DNA from: JAAZMF01 sp036786445
GTDB lineage: Bacteria; Bacillota; Limnochordia; DTU087
NCBI GenBank assembly: GCA_036786445.1
Contig: DAIQRD010000007.1
Coordinates: 1-37,297, forward strand
DNA length: 37,297 bases
Direction: 5' to 3'
Shown here one piece after another: positions 7,890 to 14,408 of this stretch. The position numbers were made by a program, and so were the translations under genes. Position 1 is the first letter of the stretch. The number at the start of each line of letters is the position of its first letter. The notes under the pieces were generated by a model that saw only the letters and a list, made by a program, of their open reading frames with translations, was not told where the DNA came from and ran no database searches.

Positions 7890-8744
7890 ATGGGCAAATT
7901 CCCCCGCACCACCGTAGGCGGGCTCTCAGTATCCCGCATGATCATTGGCACTAACTGGTTCTGTGGCTTTAGCCATCAGACCCCGGCCAGAGACGCATAT
8001 ATCAAAGAGAATATCCTCCAGCGCAAAGTCATGGCTGATATCCTAGAGGTCTTCTTCCAGGCAGGTGTGGATACCATCATGGGCATCCTCCATGAATACC
8101 CCGCGTTGCTCGATGCCATCAAAGAAGCGGAGGATCGCACTGGAGTCCGCTGCATCAAGATCGACACTCCCATCATTAACACGGAAGACACCGCAACAGC
8201 CCGGAGGGATGCCGCCTCCAAGCTCGATCAAGTGATGCAAGCCGGTGCCGATATCTGTATGCCCCATCATGTTTCAGTTGAGCAGCTCATCGACAAGGGG
8301 CAAAGAACCATTCAACGGCTAGATGATTACACCAAAATGATCAGAGAGCGGGCCATGATCCCCGGCCTCAGTGCCCATATGCCCGAGGTACTGCTCTATG
8401 CCGATGCCAACGACAACGATGTAGAGACCTACATCCAAATCTACAACGCTGCTGGATTCTTGATGCAGGTAGAGATCGATTGGATCAACAACGTGATCTG
8501 GAATGCCAAGAAACCAGTGATGACCATCAAGCCCATGGCTGCCGGGCGGGTACCACCCTTTGTGGCCTTTAACTTCGTGTGGAATACCATTAGGGAGCAA
8601 GATATGGTCACCGTGGGCACCATGAGCCCCAGGGAAGCTGAGGAAGTCATCGAGCTTTCCCTAGCCATCTTGGAGAAGCGCAGACCAGAGGTGGCCACCC
8701 GAGGTACCCCGGCGAAAGGGAACCTATCCACAGCAAAAGACTGA
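7890..8744 (+). CDS. TIM-barrel protein, aldo/keto reductase-like
   Basis: A 284-residue cytosolic protein starting at ATG 7890, eight bases after AAAGGAG. The alternating beta/alpha pattern and the segments VGGLSVSRMIIGTNWFCG at the N-terminus and KPVMTIKPMAAGRVPPF near residue 210, then MVTVGTMSPREAEEVIE, resemble aldo/keto reductases and their relatives. The canonical Asp-Tyr-Lys-His tetrad is not obvious, so redox activity is uncertain. It is divergent from the cupin-larA pair and ends in a clear terminator, so it is a single-gene transcript. A role with sugars or sugar aldehydes is inferred from its neighbours. Confidence 0.65.
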   Translation: MGKFPRTTVGGLSVSRMIIGTNWFCGFSHQTPARDAYIKENILQRKVMADILEVFFQAGVDTIMGILHEYPALLDAIKEAEDRTGVRCIKIDTPIINTEDTATARRDAASKLDQVMQAGADICMPHHVSVEQLIDKGQRTIQRLDDYTKMIRERAMIPGLSAHMPEVLLYADANDNDVETYIQIYNAAGFLMQVEIDWINNVIWNAKKPVMTIKPMAAGRVPPFVAFNFVWNTIREQDMVTVGTMSPREAEEVIELSLAILEKRRPEVATRGTPAKGNLSTAKD

Positions 8745-8788
8745 TCTCCCTGGCTGAAATCGCCATGAGTATGGTTCAAGTAGCAAAG

Positions 8789-8817
8789 GCCCTGGGTACG
8801 TTGTCCCGGGGCTTTTT
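8789..8817 (+). terminator. Intrinsic terminator after the aldo/keto reductase-like gene
   Basis: An 8-bp stem GCCCTGGG/CCCGGGGC (8789-8796 with 8805-8812, one G-U pair) has an 8-nt loop and is followed by TTTTT, 45 bp after the stop codon. Confidence 0.8.
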
Positions 8818-8835
8818 ATCATTTGCGACTAGCCT

Positions 8836-9102
8836 TCAGGAAAACTGCATAAAGACCTTTTTGGCCCTTTCCAGCACTTCCTGGGGGTCCTGACCCTCAC
8901 TTAGCAAGCAGATCTCCATGTGCTCCCCGATAATGGCCATGGCGGCTTTGCTCAAAGCCGCTCTCATGGCCACTAACTGCTGAATAATCTCTTCACATTC
9001 CCGGCCTTCCTCGAGCATGCGCTGTACGCCCCGGGCCTGGCCTTCGATCCGTCGCATGCGCTGGAGCAATTTCTCCAAATCCGGCTGGTTCTCTTCTGTC
9101 AT
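8836..9102 (-). CDS. csoR: CsoR-family copper-sensing transcriptional repressor
   Basis: An 88-residue all-helical DUF156 protein. The Cu(I) ligand set is at the exact family positions Cys36, His61 and Cys65 (REC36, EH61MEIC65). The basic stretch KLLQRMRRIEGQARGVQRM forms the DNA-binding face. ATG 9100-9102 follows GGGAGGC by eight bases. CsoR normally represses copper efflux genes (copA, copZ) until Cu(I) binds. No copper gene adjoins it; the neighbours are sugar genes. It may act elsewhere in the genome, or be a relative sensing sulfide or formaldehyde, though the Cys-His-Cys set favours copper. Confidence 0.88.
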   Translation of the reverse strand: MTEENQPDLEKLLQRMRRIEGQARGVQRMLEEGRECEEIIQQLVAMRAALSKAAMAIIGEHMEICLLSEGQDPQEVLERAKKVFMQFS

Positions 9103-9238
9103 TTGCAGTGCCTCCCACAGGATCCGACCCTCCGCCGAAAACCCAACAGCGCCATGTCACCTAATCCGTCACTTGTAGGCCTGGGGACCCCATCCACCAC
9201 AGCCTCTCTGAGCATACCCCATGAATGCCCAGATTGTC

Positions 9239-9931
9239 TCACTTAGCTTGCCCGTAGTAGGCATCCGCGCCATGTTTGCGCAAGAAATGTTTGTCCAGGA
9301 GCACTTGACGAATACCATCAGCCGTTGGTGCTAGTGCCGCTGTACCCATGGCCATGAGAGCTAGCTGCTCTAAGACTGCACTACTGTGGACTGCTTCCGC
9401 CGGGCATTTGCCCCAGGTAAAGGGACCATGTTCCGCAACTAAGGCTGCAGGAGTATCCAAGGGATCCCGCCCGGCAAGAGTATCAATGATGACATGGCCA
9501 GTTTCCCTCTCATATTCCCCCATGATCTCTGCCTCAGTTAGCCGCCGAGTACAGGGAATTTCTCCATAGAAATAATCGGCATGGGTGGTACCGAAGCAAG
9601 GTATGCCCCGGTGGGCCTGGGCCCAAATGGTGGCATAGGTAGAATGGGTATGGACAATGCCACCCACCCTCGGCCAAGCCCTATATAATGCCAAGTGAGT
9701 AGGAGTATCTGATGATGGCCGCAGTGCACCATGAACTACCCTGCCATCCAAATCAACTACCACCATATCCTCTGCCGTCATCTCATCATAGGGGACCCCA
9801 CTGGGCTTAATGACTACAAGTCCCCGCTCACGGCAGATCCCACTAACATTCCCCCATGTGTAGGTGACAAGTCCTAGCCGGGGCAGCTCCAAGTTAGCAG
9901 CCAACACCGCTGCTTTCAATTCCTCCAACAT
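9239..9931 (-). CDS. araD: L-ribulose-5-phosphate 4-epimerase (AraD family)
   Basis: A 230-residue class II aldolase/epimerase that collinearly matches E. coli AraD (231 residues). Zinc ligands are His94 and His96 (VHTHS) and His168 (EHGPF). The epimerase acid/base pair is present as Asp119 (THADYFYG) and a C-terminal Tyr in DAYYGQ. Substrate-binding segments TWGNVS, KPSGV and SSDTPTH are intact. Family members convert L-ribulose 5-phosphate to D-xylulose 5-phosphate by retro-aldol cleavage and rejoining. It starts 3 bp after the RhaB-type kinase stop, with GGGAGGG inside the kinase gene, so translation is coupled. A RhaD-like aldolase would be expected beside a rhamnulokinase, so the pairing is unusual. 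Confidence 0.88.
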   Translation of the reverse strand: MLEELKAAVLAANLELPRLGLVTYTWGNVSGICRERGLVVIKPSGVPYDEMTAEDMVVVDLDGRVVHGALRPSSDTPTHLALYRAWPRVGGIVHTHSTYATIWAQAHRGIPCFGTTHADYFYGEIPCTRRLTEAEIMGEYERETGHVIIDTLAGRDPLDTPAALVAEHGPFTWGKCPAEAVHSSAVLEQLALMAMGTAALAPTADGIRQVLLDKHFLRKHGADAYYGQAK

Positions 9932-9934
9932 AGC

Positions 9935-11431
9935 TCAACCCTCCCTGACCAAATCACAGAACTTCCCATAGACATCATCCCACGGTGCTCTCGCCTGCGG
10001 CTCATACATCCGCACTGGAAAGGAGTCCCTCACCAACTGCCGAGCTTCCCCCATGGAACTTATTTCACCTAAAGCCATGGCCTGCATCAATATGTTGCCC
10101 ACTGCAGTAGCTTCCACCGGGCCAGCTATCACCGGTAACCCTGTAGCGTCAGCCGCTAGCTGACACAAGAGCTCATTGCGGGTACCTCCTCCCACCATAT
10201 GAATAACCTGGGCCGAACGACCGGTAATCTCAGCCAGCCGATCTACTGTCCACCGGTATTTCAAGGCAAGGCTCTCCAAACAGCACCTCACTAGGGCCCC
10301 TTCATCATCAGGCAATTTCTGACCCGTCTGGCAACAGAAATCCCGAATAGCTGATGGCATATCTAGGGGATTCAAGAAGTCCTCTGCATCGGGATCAATA
10401 AACATCTGCAGGGGTTTCGCTTGTCTGGCCATCTCAGTTAATTGGTCATAGTCATAAACATTGCCATCCCGCTCAAAACTTCGCCGACACTGCTGTACCA
10501 GCCACAAGCCCATGATGTTCTTTAGGAAACGATAGGTCCCACATACACCACCTTCATTGGTGAAATTGTGGGCTAGGCTTTTCTCATTGATAATCGGCCG
10601 CTTTACCTCTATCCCCATCAAAGACCACGTACCAGAACTGATATATACATAATCCTCACCCTCGGCAGGCACAGCGGCCACGGCAGAGCCGGTATCATGA
10701 CTAGCCGGTGCAATGACTGGAATCCTCGCCCCGGCGATCCCCAGCTCATGGGTGATAGAGTCCAAAACGGGCCCAATCACAGTGCCTGGTTCCACGATCT
10801 CCGTTAACATGGCGGTATCAATGGCGAACTGTTCTAGAAGGCCCAAGGCCCAGCTTCTTTGCCAAGGATCTAACATCTGAGTAGTGGAAGCGATTGTAAA
10901 CTCTGTCACTTTGCGGCCAGTAAAGCAGAAATCCAAGAGATTGGGCATGAGCAACAATGTCTTTGCCATGCCTAAAATGGAAGAGCCCCGTTTCGCCAAT
11001 GCTAGCAGTTGAAACAGGGAATTGAAACGCATAAACTGATTGCCCGTCTGTGAGAATAGCTCTTCCCTGGGGACTATCTGAAATGCCTCTTCTATCATGC
11101 CCTCAGTATGAGGATCTCGATAATGGATGGGATTGCCCAAAAGCTCGTCATTGGGGCCAAGCAAACCAAAATCCACGCCCCAAGTGTCCACGGCCATACT
11201 GGCAATACCGGTGCCATACAGCTGCACTGATTGAGCTAACCCTTGTTTCATTTCATGAAAAAGCCTGAGCACATCCCAGTAGGTAGTTGATCCTACCGTA
11301 ACCGGCTGGTTGGGAAACCGGTGGATAACCTCCAACTCCACCCGTTCTCCGTCAAAACGGCCCAATACGGCTCTCCCACTCTCTGCCCCTAGATCAAAGG
11401 CCAAAAGGTGCATGGATTTGCTGAGCAGCAC
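9935..11431 (-). CDS. rhaB: Rhamnulokinase-type FGGY carbohydrate kinase
   Basis: A 498-residue cytosolic FGGY kinase that phosphorylates a ketose with ATP. The N-terminal phosphate-binding loop AFDLGAESGR, the segment NEGGVCGTYRFLKNIMGLW and the C-terminal HMVGGGTRNELLCQLAADAT are hallmarks of the RhaB branch. The GTG at 11429-11431 is chosen because GGGGAGGG lies six bases before it; ATG 11449 (AGGAG only three bases away) and ATG 11413 are alternatives. The downstream araD-type gene is only 3 bp away. RhaB makes L-rhamnulose 1-phosphate, but family members also accept fuculose and ketopentoses, so the substrate must be judged together with the epimerase. Confidence 0.85.
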   Translation of the reverse strand: MLLSKSMHLLAFDLGAESGRAVLGRFDGERVELEVIHRFPNQPVTVGSTTYWDVLRLFHEMKQGLAQSVQLYGTGIASMAVDTWGVDFGLLGPNDELLGNPIHYRDPHTEGMIEEAFQIVPREELFSQTGNQFMRFNSLFQLLALAKRGSSILGMAKTLLLMPNLLDFCFTGRKVTEFTIASTTQMLDPWQRSWALGLLEQFAIDTAMLTEIVEPGTVIGPVLDSITHELGIAGARIPVIAPASHDTGSAVAAVPAEGEDYVYISSGTWSLMGIEVKRPIINEKSLAHNFTNEGGVCGTYRFLKNIMGLWLVQQCRRSFERDGNVYDYDQLTEMARQAKPLQMFIDPDAEDFLNPLDMPSAIRDFCCQTGQKLPDDEGALVRCCLESLALKYRWTVDRLAEITGRSAQVIHMVGGGTRNELLCQLAADATGLPVIAGPVEATAVGNILMQAMALGEISSMGEARQLVRDSFPVRMYEPQARAPWDDVYGKFCDLVREG

Positions 11432-11437
11432 CTTGAT

Positions 11438-11445
11438 CCCTCCCC
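11438..11445 (-). promoter_or_regulatory. Ribosome binding site deciding a GTG start for the kinase
   Basis: GGGGAGGG on the minus strand ends six bases before GTG 11431. An in-frame ATG overlaps its upstream side, so this site favours the GTG. Confidence 0.5.
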
Positions 11446-11449
11446 ACAT

Positions 11450-11700
11450 GCACTCCTAGTCACCTCGTCATCATTATCCCACTGATTACCAATTCTGGAC
11501 TAGGCAAGAGATCCCTTTCCTACGTTTGGACCCTTGTTTCACTGGATAGATATGCCAAATCAGCCATATCTTCGACCATTGTGCAGCATAGGCAACTACT
11601 TTGGTAGGATGATTGCGACTCAGGGGACTCAGTTGTTCTGAGGCCGGTATGGCAACACTCAGCATTACTGAGCCCTGCTCAGAGCGTTTGAAGTGAAACT
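11450..11700. other. Gene-poor interval upstream of the kinase
   Basis: This part of the gap between the kinase start and the MFS gene end holds no convincing ORF, hairpin or consensus promoter. Frames continuing the downstream OpuAC remnant are interrupted by stops at about 11689 and earlier, so it may be decayed coding sequence. Confidence 0.4.
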
Positions 11701-11811
11701 CTATCTATAGATGAAAGCACCATGCAGGCCCTGAATAAGCAAGTCGACGTAGATGGCCTAGATCCAGCCGAAGTAGCCCATGGGTACCTCAAAGAGCAGG
11801 GATTACTTTGA
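11701..11811 (+). pseudogene. C-terminal remnant of a glycine betaine/choline-type ABC substrate-binding protein (OpuAC domain)
   Basis: Reading plus-strand codons from 11701 gives about 36 residues including MQALNKQVDVDG and DPAEVAHGYLKEQGLL, then TGA at 11809. This is the characteristic end of OpuAC-type osmoprotectant-binding proteins: a 'MQ-LN-x-V-D-V-x-G-x-D-P-x-x-V-A' helix followed by a short 'FL-x-x-x-G-L' tail. Immediately upstream the frame is closed by a stop, and neither other frame gives clear homology. Only the 3' end of a lost gene remains. Its stop overlaps the end of the opposite-strand MFS gene by 9 bp. Confidence 0.6.
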
Positions 11812-13071
11812 GAGAGACTGATTGGGAGTCCACTTCGGTATAGTCCCAACTTGGGCAAGAGCCGGCAAGATAGCGGCCAGGACAAACAAGAACCCATAGC
11901 CTCCGGTCATGACTAGATACCCCCCGACAAAGGGAGCTAGAAACAGGGGGATTTGAAGGGTGTTGGACAGGGCCAGATAAACAGTGCGATCGGCGGGAGG
12001 CACTACCTCTAAAATGCTATTGGTGCCCACCTGCCACCCGCTAGCTCCCATACCCAGGAACACGTAAACTGCCAGCATGGCACCGAGCCTACCGGCAGAG
12101 CCCGATATGAGGGCAGCCAGCAAGGCAGCTACAGGAGCTAAGGCCTGAACTATACCCACATAGCCCAGTGTTCTACCATGGCCCCGGGTATCACCTAGAT
12201 AGCCCCACAGCATGCCACCTATCACCATACCCACTGTCTGAGCCGATATAAAATAACCGGCAACTCCCCCGGAAAGCCCCAGACTCTCCTTGGCGTATAT
12301 GACATAAAAGGGGAGCGCTAATCCGCTAAGACCGATTAGGAAAACCTTAATCACGATGCGTAGAAATACGGGATCTTTGCCCAGATACTCCGGTAACCTT
12401 CCGAAGAACTGCCAGAAGGGCTCTGCAGCATCGTAGACTTCGCCATCCGGTTCCTTTACCACAAGGAAAGAACCCAAAGACGCCATAAAAAACACAAAAG
12501 AAGCAGTGAAAAGGATCCCATAATTAACGGGAAAAGCCCAACCATCATGATCGAGCACCCATTTCACAAAGAATCCTATGCCGAAAGCCGCGATGTTGCC
12601 AAAGGCCTGCATAAGGCCGAAGAACCGTCCCCGTTGATTCTCTGGGATGCATTTGCCCACAATATCTGTCCAGGTCAGGCCCGCGCATCCCTCCCCCATC
12701 CAGAATAGAGTGTGGGTAAGGAAGATTAACCCCACCAGGATTCCTTCGGATAGATGCCCTGAAAACAGCAAAGCTACGCCCAAGAGGCCGATTGCTACCC
12801 GAGTCGAGGCCCCATAGACCACCCAGGCCTTTTTGCGTTGTCTATGTTTGACCCAATTGGCTACAGGCAGAGCCGGCAGCCACATGCCGGCCAGCCTTAG
12901 AGTACCGACTAGCCCTACCAAGAGGGCAGAGCCCGTCAACCGATCCACCAACAGCGGAATAGTGGTTGTTGGCTCAAAAAGTGCTAGGGCTGGGGTGAAT
13001 AGGATCCCATCCCAAAGCAAAGCACGGAAATTGCGGCGGTGATTAGCTGCCTCCCCACCTTGGTTGTCCAT
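11803..13071 (-). CDS. Major facilitator superfamily transporter
   Basis: A 422-residue integral membrane protein with about 12 hydrophobic segments in two halves joined by a charged central loop (around residues 205-230, KEPDGEVYDAAEPF). Inter-helix loops such as NWVKHRQRKKAWV, PENQRGRFFGLMQAF and GYLGDTRGHGRTLGY fit the MFS loop 2-3 and 8-9 patterns. The N-terminus is cytoplasmic and basic. ATG 13069-13071 lies 8 bp after the DUF362 gene stop, so both are one transcript. The substrate cannot be read from the sequence. The surrounding genes suggest a sugar or sugar acid. Confidence 0.8.
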   Translation of the reverse strand: MDNQGGEAANHRRNFRALLWDGILFTPALALFEPTTTIPLLVDRLTGSALLVGLVGTLRLAGMWLPALPVANWVKHRQRKKAWVVYGASTRVAIGLLGVALLFSGHLSEGILVGLIFLTHTLFWMGEGCAGLTWTDIVGKCIPENQRGRFFGLMQAFGNIAAFGIGFFVKWVLDHDGWAFPVNYGILFTASFVFFMASLGSFLVVKEPDGEVYDAAEPFWQFFGRLPEYLGKDPVFLRIVIKVFLIGLSGLALPFYVIYAKESLGLSGGVAGYFISAQTVGMVIGGMLWGYLGDTRGHGRTLGYVGIVQALAPVAALLAALISGSAGRLGAMLAVYVFLGMGASGWQVGTNSILEVVPPADRTVYLALSNTLQIPLFLAPFVGGYLVMTGGYGFLFVLAAILPALAQVGTIPKWTPNQSLSK

Positions 13072-13079
13072 GGCATTAC

Positions 13080-14156
13080 CTAGTCCCCTATCTCAATTAG
13101 CTCGTATTGGCGAGTGCCCATCCCTAAACGTTCAGCATGGGCTAACTGCAGGTTGTAGTCATTTTCGGGCCACATGTTGTGGAATAGGTCTTTTCGAGCT
13201 GCCTCGGCCAATAGGTCTACAGTAGCCTGATCAATAGCTACCGGATCAAAGGAGGCTAGGATACCCACATCCTTAATGATGGGATTCTGGGGTCTACCCA
13301 CACAATCGCAATCCTTTGTGACATGAATAAGAAAACTCAGGCAAGCTACCTTATCTTGCTTATCCTTGACTACTCCCCAAGCATATTCAGCCATCTTTTC
13401 TTGAAGTGCTTGGCTAGTTCCTTCCCAATTCACGGCAATGGCCCCAAAGCGACAGGCGGCGATACACTCGGCACATCCATAGCATGTTGCGTGATCGATG
13501 TATGCTTTCCCGTCCACCCAAGAGATAGCTTCCACAGGACACCGATGCACACAAAGCCCACAGGCCTGGCACGTAGCCGGCGTTACCCTGGGCTTCACAT
13601 CAGAATGCTGGTTTTGCTTACCGCTACGGCTGGCACAACCCATACCGAGATTCTTAATGGCTGCACCTAAACCGGTGGAACCATGCCCTGTAGGATGGGA
13701 CAAGACCAGCAATGTATCACTGTCGAGGATATCATTGGCGATCTTGACACTTTGGAAATGCTTACCCTCAATGGGCACCTCGGCGTAGTTCTTCGACCGA
13801 ATCCCATCGGCAATAATCACCGGAACCCCCATGGCCTCCGGCCCAAACCCATGGCTATAGGCCTGCATGAGATGATCAACCGAATAAGCTCTTTCACCCC
13901 GATACAGTGTATTGGCATCGGTAAGGTAAGGCTTTACCTTGCAGTCTTTTAGGGTTTTGATCAGGGGATGGAGATAATCGGGTTTGATATACCCTGTATT
14001 GCCCTTCTCGCCAAAATGCATCTTCATGGCCACCAAGTCGCCTGCTTCCATGATCCTATCCACATTAGCTGCTTGGTATAGCTGTAGTGTTTTCTGCGCC
14101 ACAACCTCTTTTGAGGGGTGGTTATCCACTGGTACGAACCAGACTTTGCTACGCAA
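13080..14156 (-). CDS. DUF362 protein with two [4Fe-4S] ferredoxin motifs
   Basis: A 358-residue cytosolic iron-sulfur protein. DUF362 covers roughly residues 1-180 and 250-340 (AMKMHFGEKGNTGYIKP; LSHPTGHGSTGLGAAIKNLG). Inserted between them is a bacterial 2[4Fe-4S] domain with Cys196-199-202-206 (CQACGLCVHRCP) and Cys225-228-231-235 (CYGCAECIAAC). The start is TTG 14154-14156, because a perfect AGGAGGT lies eight bases upstream and no ATG is near. DUF362 proteins are common in anaerobes and their reaction is mostly unknown; electron transfer to a partner enzyme is likely. It forms an operon with the MFS transporter and diverges from the rhamnosidase gene. Confidence 0.85.
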   Translation of the reverse strand: MRSKVWFVPVDNHPSKEVVAQKTLQLYQAANVDRIMEAGDLVAMKMHFGEKGNTGYIKPDYLHPLIKTLKDCKVKPYLTDANTLYRGERAYSVDHLMQAYSHGFGPEAMGVPVIIADGIRSKNYAEVPIEGKHFQSVKIANDILDSDTLLVLSHPTGHGSTGLGAAIKNLGMGCASRSGKQNQHSDVKPRVTPATCQACGLCVHRCPVEAISWVDGKAYIDHATCYGCAECIAACRFGAIAVNWEGTSQALQEKMAEYAWGVVKDKQDKVACLSFLIHVTKDCDCVGRPQNPIIKDVGILASFDPVAIDQATVDLLAEAARKDLFHNMWPENDYNLQLAHAERLGMGTRQYELIEIGD

Positions 14157-14163
14157 ACTGCCA

Positions 14164-14170
14164 ACCTCCT
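14164..14170 (-). promoter_or_regulatory. Perfect Shine-Dalgarno deciding a TTG start (DUF362 gene)
   Basis: AGGAGGT on the minus strand ends seven to eight bases before TTG 14156. No ATG or GTG in frame has such a site. Confidence 0.75.
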
Positions 14171-14342
14171 ACTAAAGTGCTAATCAGATATGTTGATCTC
14201 CAAGTCTACTCCCGGAAAAGGTCTTCCAGCTAGCATGAATTCTATTCGCAGAAAACACCGGGATTCCTGCAACTAGAAAGGGACGGCCTGCTCTTCCGCC
14301 CCGCCACGCCTCTATCCACTATATCAGATTTGGGAGGTACCC

Positions 14343-14408
14343 ATGCCAATCCGGCGAATAATTGAACGATTGGCATTGCATTGCTCCCCTAGAAATCTGA
14401 GAGGATGA
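14343..14408 (+). CDS. Upstream ORF (21 codons) coupled to the rhamnosidase gene
   Basis: A short ORF starts at ATG 14343 behind GGGAGGT (14332-14338, five-base spacing). It encodes a basic 21-residue peptide beginning MPIRRIIERL and stops at TGA 14406-14408. The stop overlaps the downstream start as ATGA (14405-14408). The strong ribosome binding site, and the lack of one correctly spaced for ATG 14405, suggest that ribosomes reach the rhamnosidase by translational coupling. The peptide matches nothing I know and may act only as a leader. It could also be chance. Confidence 0.45.
   Translation: MPIRRIIERLALHCSPRNLRG

Noticed and set aside
11679..11897. A 72-residue minus-strand frame at the end of the MFS gene
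   Set aside because: It overlaps the MFS C-terminus in another frame and the OpuAC remnant; no start site.
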